64,000 nucleotides of DNA from Undaria pinnatifida (lineage: Eukaryota; Sar; Phaeophyceae; Laminariales; Alariaceae): positions 4,445,994 through 4,509,993 of the forward strand of contig JABAKD010000019.1 of the NCBI GenBank assembly GCA_012845835.1. The letters are read 5' to 3'. The translations under genes were made by a program, and so were the position numbers. The notes beneath the pieces are model-generated. The model had not been told where the DNA came from and made no database searches. It saw only the letters and a program-made list of their open reading frames with translations. This document shows, piece by piece, positions 12,329-23,831 of this stretch; within the stretch, counting starts at the first letter, position 1, and the number at the start of each line of letters is the position of its first letter.

Positions 12329-12750
12329 ACAGCAGCAGTCTATTGATAGTAGTTAAGCTTTGGAATCATTGTGTGATAACTAGTGATAACGCACTAGACT
12401 ACTCTAATGTTTTAGTACTACTATTGATAGTACAATATCGACCCTGGTGCCAGATGTGGCTGCCAGCTGATGCAAGGTGATGCAGCTACCAAAATAACGT
12501 ACCCTACATACGAGTAGAGCGTATTAACCTGCTGTTATCAGCCTGTTACGTGCGTATACAGCAGTGCCTTTCTTTCTTGTACGCAGTACGCGTATAACCC
12601 TTTGTATTGCTGCTATGACCTTGTACCAGCGCGTATCTTTCTCGTACAGTGCCCTATTACAGCAGTACAGCAGTACTGCGGTTGCGTGCTGTGCTTGTCG
12701 CACTTCTCTGAAAAAAAATGTAGCCATGATGATTTAGACTAAATACATTG

Positions 12751-12890
12751 CAGTTCCAAGGGGAGTCACGGACAAATATCCTCATTGAGGACACACACCC
12801 AGTAACACTCGCGATCGGAGTATCACACGCAGCTTCAAAGATGACTTTCGACGAAACCTACGATCTCGCAGCTGGAGTGTAATTTTATTT
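12751..12890 (-). repeat. family Z core fragment, copy 6
   Basis: Only the first part of the core is present: on the minus strand from GAGATCGTAGG near 12870 to GACTCCCCTTGG near 12751. TAGACTA lies immediately upstream on the plus strand (12735). Confidence 0.75.
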
Positions 12891-12959
12891 TTGCAGTATA
12901 TCGTAGTCTAAACAACAGCTACTCGTAACGTCGTTGCAATAATTTAGTAAACTATTAAT

Positions 12960-13730
12960 ATGCAAAAGTACGAGCCCTTCCACCACCACCACCGCCACCG
13001 AGCCTGTTTTATTTGGCCCTCCCAGTCTTCCTTCTTCTACTTGTTTCTTTTTTCCGGGGTATTTTTTCCCTTTCTTTCCCCCTTGCATGTCCATTTTGGC
13101 TCATGCTCGGGGTATGTTTCTATCTCCCGTGCTTTGGCTCCCCTTTTTATTTATTTATTTATTTATTTATTTTGTCTTGGTTTCTTTCGTTGTTTCTCTC
13201 TTTTACAAGGTATTTTGGTTTAATGAGAAGAACACAAAGGGGGGAGGGGGGGAAACAGGAGGAGTAGAAGGAAAGCCGTCCAAGGGAATGGGGGCAGGGG
13301 GGGCAACCGGAGGAATAGAAGGGAGACCGCGGTGGACGAAGGCAGGAAGGAGATGGCAGACAGGGTAGCAAGGTACCAGGCCGACTAGTAGGTACATAGC
13401 ACTTTTCGTCTTTCTCTGGGGTATTTTTTTCCCCTTTGTTCCCTCCTTGCGTGTCCAGGTTTTTGGCTCGTGTTCGGATTATCTTATTTTGGTTTTACTT
13501 TACTTTATTTTATTTCATTTTATTATGTTTTTTTTCCGAGCTTTGGCTCTCCTTTGCGGTTGGGTTGTTTCTTCGATTTCCCCTTCATTTTGTTTGTTTC
13601 ATTTTTTGTTTTATTTTTATCTTTGTTTTTTTATTTGTTTTCTTATTTTGTTTTTTGTTTTTTGTTTTTGTTTTTGTTTTTGTTTTTGTTTATTTCGTAT
13701 TTCTCTCTTCCAATGTATTTCTGTTGCTGA
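12960..13730. repeat. polypyrimidine region with a direct duplication
   Basis: A block around 13055-13135 (GGGGTATTTTTTCCC, CCTTGCATGTCC, TTTGGCTC, GCTTTGGCTCC) recurs at about 13417-13555 with the same landmarks in order. Between them lie (TTTA)n at about 13146-13175 and a G-rich stretch with a doubled GGAGGARTAGAAGG motif at 13255-13330. T-rich DNA with TTTTTG repeats follows to 13700. Hydrophobic frames here reflect T-richness. Confidence 0.6.
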
Positions 13731-13912
13731 CGTATGTATGTTGTGCCTGTCGTACCCAGTACTAGGGCATGACATTGCGTTGTCGAATGCATTACGATGC
13801 ATTATCTCTGTGTCGTGGCTTGTGACCACAGAGCTGATCTTTCTAGGGTGAAGAATCAGTACGGACACTGGGTGTGCTGGATGTCGACGAGTAGAAGAAC
13901 GGTTTAATGTGA

Positions 13913-13968
13913 AGAACACACACACACACACACACCGCCACCACCACCACCACCACCACCACCACCGC
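13913..13968. repeat. (AC)n and (ACC)n microsatellites
   Basis: An AC dinucleotide run (13916-13936) is followed directly by an ACC trinucleotide run. TGG-rich DNA follows to about 14095. Confidence 0.9.
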
Positions 13969-14139
13969 ATGAGTACGTAACCAGTACGGGCTGGTGGTGT
14001 TGGTGGTGGTGATGGGTGTACCCAGTACGTGTTGGTGGCAATGGTGGTGGTGGTGGCGGTGGTGATATCATGTGTGGGTCGTAGTGATGGTGGTGTCCAC
14101 CGTGCGTGTGGACGATCATCCGTCCAACTGCTGCTGTGT

Positions 14140-14463
14140 GGATGGATGGATGGATGGATGGATGGATGGATGGATGGATGGATGGATGGATGGATGGATG
14201 GATGGATGGATGGATGGATGGATGGATGGATGGATGGATGGATGGATGGATGGATGGATGGATGGATGGATGGATGGATGGATGGATGGATGGATGGATG
14301 GATGGATGGATGGATGGATGGATGGATGGATGGATGGATGGATGGATGGATGGATGGATGGATGGATGGATGGATGGATGGATGGATGGATGGATGGATG
14401 GATGGATGGATGGATGGATGGATGGAAGGATGGATGGATGGATGGAAGGATGGATGGATGGAT
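14140..14463. repeat. (GGAT)n microsatellite, about 80 units
   Basis: A tetranucleotide run of about 324 bp has two GGAA interruptions near the right end. A period of four makes all frames repeat (WMDG on plus, SIHP on minus). The 291-codon and shorter frames across it are artefacts. Confidence 0.95.
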
Positions 14464-14878
14464 GAAAACAACAGTTTCTGTGTGAAGAACACTCCCCTCC
14501 CCGACCACAGGCGACCAACCCGGGCAAGCTGGCTGGGCTAATCGGACATCACGTGCAAGCTCTACAAATTTTGAAGGGATTTGGATGCGGTCAGAGGTAG
14601 ATAGATGTGTATCATGCGTAGGGGCATCTGCAGCCGCCGGGATGGTCGAAATCAGCTCCGGAATGGTCGGGTTCGTTGTGTTTGAGGGGCTATTTTTTAT
14701 GCACAGACACACATCTGCAACGAGTCAGCCCAATTAAATTGAGCAACCCTCTTTGGCTTTTGTTTTGGCGTTTGTTTTGGCGTTTAAAAGCTTTGTCGTC
14801 GCAGACAGCCCGGACACGGCTGTCCGCAAGATACGTCGCAGCGCTCTCGCTTCGTTTCATTTTCATAACATTGTAGGC
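14464..14878. other. intergenic, nothing recognised
   Basis: No motif, repeat partner or supported frame was found in this stretch. Confidence 0.4.
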
Positions 14879-14930
14879 TTTTTTTTTTTTTTTATCCTCC
14901 GGCGGATGGGGAAAAATAAAGCTTTGTTAC
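14879..14930 (-). mobile_element. retroposon tail, family R, copy 3 (short)
   Basis: Only about 50 bp is kept: AAAGCTTTATTTTTCCCC, then CATCCGCCGGAGGATA and an A-run on the minus strand. The last 35 bp match copy 1 almost exactly, consistent with a strongly 5'-truncated insertion. Confidence 0.65.
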
Positions 14931-16600
14931 ATAAACGTTTTAACAATCGTTTGGAGTTATTTCGACGCCAGATTTTGCAGGTGTGCGTCTGGACCTGTAG
15001 CGCGTTCGTTGCCCTTATCGTTTTTTAAATCCCAGACTTTTCGTGTCGAGACATTACAAAACAACCAACCCTCACGTCACTCCCGAATATTTATCGATTC
15101 TAAAGTCTATAGACTAAGGCAGCAGGAAAACGCTGTACTGCGTATCATCTCGCTGACAATCGGTATGGGCGTTCCTCGAGGCGCATAGAAACAACCGATA
15201 CCCGTCTCATCGCTATAATATTTCTGTGAAGAATACTTCTGTGGAGAAATGGTCGCGCAGAAGATTCCCGTACAGATTTTAGTTACTACGATGGAACACA
15301 AAATCTGTTTTTCGCAGCGCATTTTCACGAATTTGGAGTGAAATTTTGACACGTGATTCGGAGCGCTTAGACCATGGCTTACACGGCCTTTTTTCGACTG
15401 AAGCCCAAATCGGGCTTTCTTGCATAATGGTCAGAAAAGGGCTTTTTCGAATCAACTTTTTTGGGCGGAGTTTTCCGACTGGGGGATCTAGTGTGGAAAA
15501 ACCTCAGTGGAAAAAGTTTTAAACCTGCTTTTTGAAAACCCATCGCATCGCTTATCGCACCGCAAAACACACACTCACACGGACGTCCCTCCGCACCAGG
15601 TACCACACAGCAGTATCATACAACAGCGTGGACGTTGTCTTGGCTATTACTGCTGTAGGTTCTCGCCGCAAGTCATCGTGGGGCACCCCTAGGTCCGGTC
15701 GACAGCAGCGTGTATTACACGATGGCAGTAGCGCGCGATATCGATGCCATTTTTCCAAGAACGGCTACGCCTGCTAAAGCTTTGGCGGCTCACGGCTGAG
15801 TGAAGCGCCACGGACGTAGCTTTGGCGGCTTTCGGCTAAGACCAACGCCACCAACCCGCTTGGACGAAGGTTCGCCGCGCGCGAAGCACGCGTTGCTCGC
15901 GAAGACCGCGCGAAGCATACAGCTGCCAACCTATTTTCGACTGCCATACAACAGCATTCCCCTCACACACCAACAGCCTTTAGGAAGGGCACATTAACTA
16001 TAAAATCGACTCGACCGACCTGACGATGAGAAGAAGGACCAGAAGAATCCAGTGGAAACAAAGCCAGTTGAACAGGACCGTTTTCGACTGGGGGTATCCC
16101 ACCGTGTAAGAAATGGCCTCAGTGCTAGGACTTTTCGCGCTGCCCAATATAGTCTATAGACTATGTAGTCTAGTCTATATATTCTTCTCGTGTGCCTATT
16201 TTCTATTTTATCGTGTGTTTTTTTTTTTTTTTCTTGCTACAAAATTGATTCGTATAACCTTTGTTCTTCGATTTTTCGGTTTTTATCAGCTCGTAATAAT
16301 TTGAATAAACCCCTTTTCTATCTGTATGCAAGTTTTCATGTCGAAGTTCGCAAAACTGAACCGTGGAAAACCATTCCGCTGTTGTTGGTGTTTGACTAAA
16401 CCGCACCAGCTAGTATTGTAAATACGAGCACTGTGCATATTTTTTTCACATTGGAGTGTTTTTTCCATCATCTGACATCCAGCACAGCCTAAGGTGTCCG
16501 TGCCTATGATGTGCCTCTTATAGACAGATGGGCTATGAGGCCACAAACTACGAGGCGGGTAAACATTACAAACACGGTAAGAAGGTCATTTTGCCATCAT
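14931..16600. other. intergenic with small duplications
   Basis: An AGCTTTGGCGGCT unit occurs at about 15778 and 15820. A TTTTCCGACTGGGGG...CCTCAG block near 15473 has a partner near 16081. TAGTCTA/TAGACTA words cluster at 16150-16177. No gene is recognised. Confidence 0.4.
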
Positions 16601-16619
16601 GCCATGCAATGCTTGCGTT

Positions 16620-16830
16620 CTTCAGAAAACTCTCTTCTTGGCGAGCTGCGTATGATACTTCGATGGCGCGTGATATGGCCGGGTGCATTCCCTCGTGAAG
16701 GATACAAGTAAGTGACTCTCCTGCTGATACCATGGACCAACAGGACGAAGACATCCACCCAAGGCTTGGTCTGCGCACGGAAACTATATGACCCGCATTG
16801 ACGGGGACATAAACAGACATCGGTTGAATT
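16620..16830 (+). repeat. family Z dispersed repeat, copy 7 (diverged)
   Basis: GAGCTGCGTATGATACTTCG, GTGAAGGATACAAGTAAGTG, ACCAACAGGACGA and GCGCACGGAAACTATATGAC appear in Z order. Like copy 5 it is an old copy, and its reverse strand is open over the core (16566-16820). Confidence 0.6.
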
Positions 16831-17009
16831 CAGAATGCGCCAGCGAAGTAGGTGTAGTGTTGGTTGACTTTTTTGAGTGTAGTATTCGAGGCTACCACGT
16901 TTGTTTGTACGCAAGCGCTAACTAGCGAGCTGCCGTTGTCATACACAAAGCCTATGCCTCCTATAATATCCTATGCCTCCTATAGATGGACGTATTCTAA
17001 TAGGGACTT

Positions 17010-17145
17010 GTGAAAACTCGCCCAAAAGGCGAAGGCAAGAGTTTGCAATCTTCGATGGAAATCGACGAGCGTCGGAACTCTGCGTCATTGAAACGAATAG
17101 GGGACGACTCCTGTGACCGCGGCTTGTCCAGAGTTTGGATAGTAT
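17010..17145 (+). mobile_element. S1 SINE 3' fragment, diverged
   Basis: The fragment contains GAAATCGACGAGC, then GGGGACGACTCCTGTGACCG and CGGCTTGTCCAGA. These match the body and 3' end of S1 copy b in the same order. The tRNA-like head and the A-tail are absent. Confidence 0.45.
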
Positions 17146-17689
17146 ACAGTATAGGCCCACCGACAAGAAAATGTCCAGTAAGAAACGTGATGATCAGTTT
17201 TGGACGGACGCTGGGTAATTTTGATTAAGAAATTGTGCTCAGCGGCGAACGCCTCACTAAATTCTATATTGTGGTTTACGCTTAATTTTGTTCAGGGGCG
17301 GTGCCACAAAGACGCTGTTTGAGTAGTCTAATTTGATACACTAACAATATGAGGCTCACTTCTTGTTGGCGAACCTGTACTGCTGTAATCGGGATTAAAA
17401 TATTAGTCTACATTGTTACATGATGGATATATGCCCCCGCTACTTTTATGTCCGGCGAAAAGAGCCGTTATTTACACGAAGTGCCTGCGGGGCGCTTTCC
17501 AGTTCACCGCCGCTGATCGGAAAGACAACGCGCTGCATAATCCGCGAATTCTCCTCCCGGAACGGTCGCTCAAATGTCATACATGCTCCGTGTCAAGTAC
17601 GTTTTAAAACCCGACCAAATACGTTGTTTTTAAGGATAATGCAGTCTAGACTAGTCTAATGGTTTTGTTTTCTGGAGATTATTAAACAA

Positions 17690-17945
17690 AATGAAAATAA
17701 ACTCAAGCTGTGAGATCGAAGATTTCGTCGAAACTCATCTTTGCAAGCTGTGTGATACTCCGATCGCGCGTATTACGGGTTGTGTGTCCTCGTTTAGGAT
17801 ATAGGTCGGCGACTCCCGTTGCGACCACAGTGTAGCTATCAGGGTCAACAGGGTGATGTTAGTCAGTCTTTGCGCGGAAACTATAAAATCCGTTTGTGAG
17901 GGGTACAAAATCTGACCGCTGTGGAGGAAAATGTATCCGTTTGTT
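17690..17945 (+). repeat. family Z core, copy 8
   Basis: The core is nearly complete, from AACTCAAGCTGTGAGATCGA to the GGTACAAAATCTGACCGCTG block, with no G-rich tail or Y module. Where most copies have two reverse-strand stops (near TACACTGTAGTTGTAAG in that orientation), this one reads through. Confidence 0.8.
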
Positions 17946-20331
17946 AGAAATATCACTAGAGCCGACCTAATGCTGGGTCGCTGGCCGGCTGCTAACACTT
18001 GCCTCTTCTCTGGTCGCACAGCCTACACGGTACCGTCCCTTGCCCTCCGACGTGCGGGCTTACCTAGCTGCGCGAGTCAACCGAAGAGTGATGGCCACCA
18101 ACTACCGTGTGGTGGACCGCTACCAGAGCATGGAACAACAACCCTAAATTCTTTCGCGTCCAAACAAAAAACGCGCTGATTGTAGGGCAAGGAGAAAGCT
18201 GCCGGCCCCTCCCGACGGTGGCCCTCGGCGTCGAGTAATACCCGCTTCAATAGTTCGGTGTCAATGTAGTAGAGAAGTAGTAGCAGTACTATTACTAGTT
18301 GCAGGTGCCAGTGCCGGGGTATTATTGATACTGACGTGGTGCTATGATACCATTGTTTGTCGTTGTGGTGGTAGAACACCTGACAATGAGGACGAACACT
18401 CCGCCTGCATCATATGTTGTGCCACGGCTGCTGTACCTCAGGTATATTCACTGTGAGACTCGCAGGCAAGGCTACCCGGATCGAGTTACCCTGCGTTTTA
18501 AGAAGTATGTTTGCACCAAAGCGTTTATCTGATCCTTCTCCGTGACGTAGGGTCTAGCCGGTTGACGCGGCGATAGGTGGACACCAGGAGATAAGTAGTC
18601 TCATCGGGGCACGAAGGTCAGCGTACGACCGTGACGACGGATACGTGATTTAGTCGGGACGGCCCATCATGTTGGGAAGGATGGTGACACACGAAGTTTC
18701 AATGCTGCATTCACGAACTTGGCCTGCCACTGTGTTCATCGAGGTCTGTCGTAATTTGTACCGGTAATAGATAAGTCTGCGCCTGGGAGTATCGCTCTCG
18801 ACCTGGAACAACTATCCAGCGTACGAATTCCCGTGTTATCCCAACCCTGGCATGACTGGGATCCCCAGCCCCAGCCCTAGCGCTACCACTTCGTAGGCCG
18901 TCTCGCCAATACGCAAGGGCTGGAGTTGAGATAATGGTGCGTGTGGCGGATTTTTTTCTGGTAAAAGATGCGTAGGCGGCAACGAATGAGCTGTGAACCT
19001 CCCTCTTTGGTGTAAAGAAGGAAACATCAGATGGAAAGGCAATGTTTTCGAAGGCAAAATATAGGAACGAAAACGACAATTGCAAATGCAATGGTGGGAA
19101 AATATACATCGCGAACGGAATAGACAGAGCCGTCCCCGATCGTCACCAGGGATAATGACCAAGATATAATAGGGTGAGTGTAGTCTACGCGCTGTGCTAC
19201 TAACCAACCGTCCCCCCGACAACGACATTCACTGCAATGTATGCTGGCAAGCTATTCATAGTATGCCCTGGAATCCTACTAGCATCTAGACACCAGGTAG
19301 CTAATATCTTCAAAATATTCATGTTAACAAAGAGCCACAATACCATCATGTCAGCGAATGTTATATCGGTCCGACGCCTATTCTATGCCATTTAGTTTTT
19401 ACTCACGCCTAGGGACCGCACTTTTCGAAGAGATAAGTACTAACCTCAAAGTTGATATTCCATTACGCCTCGATAAGGCATCAGCTTAGAGAACCTGGTA
19501 ATCAGTGTGTTCCATCGCAATATCTACACAACGGCAGAAACACGAAGATCATCACGATCGACTATCCCCACAGCGCATCGATTTACTATGGAAATATAGT
19601 ACCCTTCAAGCATTGCAGATTCGGCAGGCTGTCGTTCGTACCGTAAACCTGGTCTACGACACCATTATAATCTCCCAATCGCCATGGACGGTCGTTTTCA
19701 TGCATTGCCTCGAGCGTTGAGTTTCAGCATTTACTGATTGCAACCACCTTTACAGTCGGGTTCAGTGTCATACGTAGTAATTGCCCAAATATTCACCGTT
19801 GCAAAAACAAAAGTATTGGTGCACAAGACACAGATAACCCTTCACGCGAACGTGAGCATTGCCGGGCAAACTGTCAAGTGCTACGCACGCATAGTCCATC
19901 TTCACCCGACACAGTCGAAGCCGATGTAGTGCTTTTACCTAAACCACCAACAGCAGTGTGCAGATGCCCGGCGTGCTGTGTCTGCATCCAACGTCGGAAC
20001 GGCCGGGAAACATTAGAAGCAGGCCTAAATTCTTTATAACATACTTTTTAGCGCTTCTACCGAGAAGCAAGCTGTCGGACCATGGATTGTTCCGGCATTT
20101 GCTGGGACATTCATGTGTTCTCCAAGCGCGCCAGCCGGAAAATATGCTACAGAACTCGTATGTCGTCGTTCTTGAAGTCGAAAAACGACGGGTGCTACGA
20201 TAAGAGTGCACCACCTTTTTTTTGAGGGTTTATACTTTTTTAGACCTTAAGATCTTTGAAAAAAAACTGATATGGAGAAATCTAAAACTACTACCGGGCG
20301 AAAAATCATATAGTCTAGGTAAACAACGAGA
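17946..20331. other. intergenic, no recognised gene
   Basis: A minus-strand frame at 18711-19109 (132 codons) and several shorter ones exist, but none has a domain or a defensible start. TAGTCTA words occur at 19181 and 20311. Confidence 0.4.
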
Positions 20332-20578
20332 GAGTCATTCTATGGTAGCCCCCCCAATACTTCTTTCACGAAATCACCGGTTTTGAAACCAACTCCCGGC
20401 CGCACCTCCTGAAATACGGTGTCCCTTGCCACCCCGACGTCATCGTTCGAAAATGTTTTGCCAACAGGAAAATATACGGAGACGTTTCTTAAGAAACACT
20501 CTTCTTTGTGTCGAGCAGCCATGAAACGTTCGTTAAAAAACATCGTTGTTTTATGGGGGGGCTATCAAAGAATCAGTC
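20332..20578. mobile_element. 247-bp TIR element, copy 1
   Basis: The ends are imperfect inverted repeats of about 25 bp around TTCTATGGTAGCCCCCCC (left) and TTCTTTGATAGCCCCCCC (right end, reverse complement). CGAGA-like bases flank both sides as a possible short target duplication. A second copy lies at 26584-26829. On the minus strand both copies are open for about 65 codons and align with each other as peptides, so the body may derive from coding sequence. It lies just upstream of the beta-helix gene. Confidence 0.65.
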
Positions 20579-20681
20579 GAGAATCATCCATAAAAGTTGT
20601 TGTTTTTCCCACTTTTTTGGGTTAAGGAGCCCTGTCATTTCAGAGACCATTTTAGGCGAGAAGTGCAAACTCTATCGTAGC

Positions 20682-21840
20682 ATGCATCTCAAATACATGT
20701 AAGCACCGCCTTGTTCTCGAAGTAACGTTGTATTCTTCATGTTCGCAATGAATCGCACGAATCGTTCGCAGGACATTCACCGCGAGAGTTCTGCTCTTTA
20801 CACTACTTCCTAGCGTCTGCCATGGCTTGGTCGAAACGTGCGAAGAGCTACAGGCTGCGTTTGACCTGACCAAGACCCAAGATGTCGTCATCGAAATGCA
20901 CCCCTTCCAAGAGATCGACTGCGGGGATATCACCACCATGAGCATGGACTCCAACTCTCTCACCGTCGAATCAAGCGAGGACATTACCAGTTTTCTCGGG
21001 AACTCCAACCTTCATCAGGTCCGGTTTGAGGTGACGAACGGGGCGAAGTTATATTGGGAAACCAACGCAATCTTCTATGGAACAGACGGGCAAGATGTGA
21101 ACGGAGGGGGGTTGTTCGTGGGGGAGGGTTCGACCGTCCGGTTCTTGAACGACGTGGAAATGGTCGACTTTGGCGTCCGGCCCGTGCTCGAAGACGGTTC
21201 TGATTACGCCTCGTACGTTCTTAGTGGAGGATGCGTCTACACGGATGGGTACTTCAGGGTAGATGGAGTGGCCACCTTCAACAACTGCGATGTGAGGGAT
21301 GGCCCAGGCGGCGCAGTGTACGTCGGCGTTGAGGGTTCTGTGCTGTTCAACGGAGGCCTGGATGTATCCGAGATTAGCATCTTTGGCGAGTTTGGAACCT
21401 ACGGAGCAGGAATCTACAACGATGGCAAGGTCAACATCAAAGGAGACGCTAAGTTCGAATCGCTTGCCGCTCGGGCGGGTGGGGGAATATACAACGCGGA
21501 AAATGCGCAGTTCCGCTTCAAGAACAGTGCGAAAGCTCTATTTATAGACTGCACGGCGAACGACAGTACCGGAAGCGCGATATTCAACGAAGGGTACTTG
21601 AAGTTTTCGGGGCCAGCCTTGTTCGTCGAATCGTCATCTGCCCCTACTATCTACGTTGGGTCCGAAGGCAAAACTGTTCTCTCGGGAAACTCCGTATTTT
21701 GGGACACGTACGACGATTCCACCTCTCCCGCGATTTACGTAAACACGGGGGGCGAGCTGACTATTCCCAGCTCTGTCACGTTCGTTGACGCGGCCACCGA
21801 CTGCGATATGGTGGAATACCGGGATGACGAATCTTGCTAA
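20682..21840 (+). CDS. secreted Gly-rich beta-helix-type repeat protein, two exons
   Basis: Proposed model: exon 1 is 20682-20698, intron 20699-20771 (GTAAGC...CGCAG) and exon 2 20772-21840, giving 361 residues. The frame of exon 2 has a stop at 20749 and no in-frame ATG before the repeats, so a spliced start is needed. Joining codon AT|G supplies it and yields an N-terminus with a hydrophobic TARVLLFTLLPSVCHG stretch, a good signal peptide. From about residue 80 the protein has irregular repeats of 20-30 residues with GGGLF, GGAVYV, GAGIYN and GGGIYN turns followed by F-rich strands. This is the pattern of right-handed parallel beta-helix proteins ('polymorphic outer membrane protein'-like families of algae). 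It probably ends in a short Cys-containing tail (DDESC). Its role is unknown, and extracellular or cell-surface location is inferred. The codon at 20827 sometimes taken as a start is TTG. Confidence 0.7.
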
Positions 21841-23830
21841 TGATAAGAACGTCGAAATTATTTGTCGTTTTCTCTATGTTTCACCCTTGGTGGGAGGGGG
21901 AGGGTCACGGACGGGAGGGTGCCTGTCCCAGTGTGACGTTCATTTTACGATTCCCAATATAACGAATTTGAGTTACAAATTCTATAATGCCCGCGACGGT
22001 GGCGGTAGAGGTGGAAACAGTTGCCAGGCGTAGCTTCTTGTGTTTTCAAGGTCAAGGTCGTCTTTGCTCGTCGTTTGTTCGCCTTAGCAGAAGCTGTGAG
22101 GTGATGGTTTGATTTGGTCGTGAAAATGCGCTTCAAACGGCAAAGCTGCAAGGTACATGGCAACTTGTTTGCAGTCAGGACAATCGCACATGATGCCATC
22201 TTGTTGGCAGCTATACTGCGCTGGGAATGGGAGACTTTGCGTCGCTATACAGTTGCGAGGGGCGTCATGTCTACCAACACCAGGCACTGGGCTAGGCTAG
22301 AAATCGGAAAGGCCAAGTCATGTACCAGTGTACGTGGTGTAACTTTTAATGATGCCACTGCCATGGTCCACTGCATGTGTGATCTCCTTAAACCCAATTG
22401 CCTCTGGGTGCGTTCTAATAATTTTGGTCGACGGTTACAGAAGAACAGTGGGTGCTGCGCTACGGTTTTTGCCTTGACGGCGATGCGTATGAAGCTTGCT
22501 TGTGGTTTGGTGTCTCGTTAGTAGCCTAGACTCGCATACTAGAAGGGACGAAAACCACATGCATACGTGTACCGCACTAGTGCCTCTTCGACAGGTCGAA
22601 TTTAGTAAAGGTTTTCGCCTCAATAATATTTTCAGGGCTTGTGACACTTGATGAAGAATCCCAACCCCAGTACAAAGTACTCTATTTCGGTTCGTTGCGT
22701 TGTTTGTGGAGTTTTTACCCAATAACTATTTTTGATGCCAACCGTGCGGCCAGTCCCGCATCGTAATTGTGTCCGCTTCGCGGTTGTTTGTCGTTGGTTC
22801 GTTCAGTCCCTCGCGAAGGTAAACATCAAAGAAGCTGTTAGCATAGTCGTTGGTGCGTAGTGTTGTGGTCATCTAAGCACCCCACTGTATGCGGACAGCA
22901 CAAAGGCGTGGGACCTAGGTTTGGGAAATTTCCTAAAAATATTCAAAGCCACGACTTCAAAAAAGACCATGGAACATCAAAGCAATAACCACCAAAATAA
23001 TTTTCCGAACGATAAACATGGTGAACTTCAGGTGTCGTGCAACTCACACAGAGGTACCTCTAGGCAGCTTGCGCGCCTTACCATCCGCAGATGAGGGATC
23101 GATCGGACACGATTCTGTTGACGTCGGACCATGTCGTCTTATGGAACATGTCAGTGTGACCGGCATGCATTCTGGGGCAAATAACTCAAACTTCTGCCGG
23201 TTGGTGTGTCCGTCTTTCCAGGCCGTGATGCAGGAAACTTTCGCCAACGTTGCTTGTATTATGCCTACGGGACCATACGAGCCTAATTGTCGCAATAGCA
23301 TATATTGGTCTTAACATAACGTCGGTTTTGTCGTTGTTGTCAGCACTGATTCACGTCAAACGAGAATGACATGACACGAACAGCATGTAGTTCGAAATAT
23401 GATGTGCCTGCTGCTCCATTTCATCAGCACCGGTACAGGAGCAGCACGCAAGCGATTATTACCGAATTGTGCGGATTTAAACTATACTTCGTACGTCGAA
23501 ACCCCCTTGGCGAGAACTTTCTAATTAGCGTACCAGATCTTTTCGAAGCGAAATGTGAAGCTTTGGGTGCCAGGACAACCTTGTCTTCACAAGTGACGTT
23601 CCATAAATCAATAAGAACATTAGAAAAATCTCAGCGACTATATGTTCTTGCGATAAATCCCATCGCGGGCGTGTAAAAGCTCGCTATCTCACAGCCTTTT
23701 CAATGTATCAATTCAACCCCGACATTGTCCGATGGAACCCACTGAAACGCACTCGACTCAAACTAGACTCAATTCCGCCCCGTTTCTTGTATCAATGTAT
23801 TCGGACGTGGTTGTAGGTTTTGAAAGATTA
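21841..23830. other. intergenic, no recognised gene
   Basis: Plus-strand frames at 22114-22521 (135 codons), 23018-23314 and 23371-23676 lack recognisable domains and supported starts. The first 150 bp may be the 3' untranslated region of the beta-helix gene. A G-rich run lies at 21891-21920. Confidence 0.4.
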
Positions 23831-23831
23831 G

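Noticed and set aside
13436-13851. Multi-pass membrane protein in 13.4-13.85 kb
   Set aside because: Phe/Leu/Val runs arise in three frames from a T-rich tract and no one frame stands out.
14140-14463. Long frames of WMDG or SIHP repeats (up to 291 codons)
   Set aside because: A four-base microsatellite is open in every frame. The reading is an artefact.
22114-22521. 135-codon plus-strand gene downstream of the beta-helix gene
   Set aside because: No domain, and the position fits 3' untranslated or intergenic sequence.
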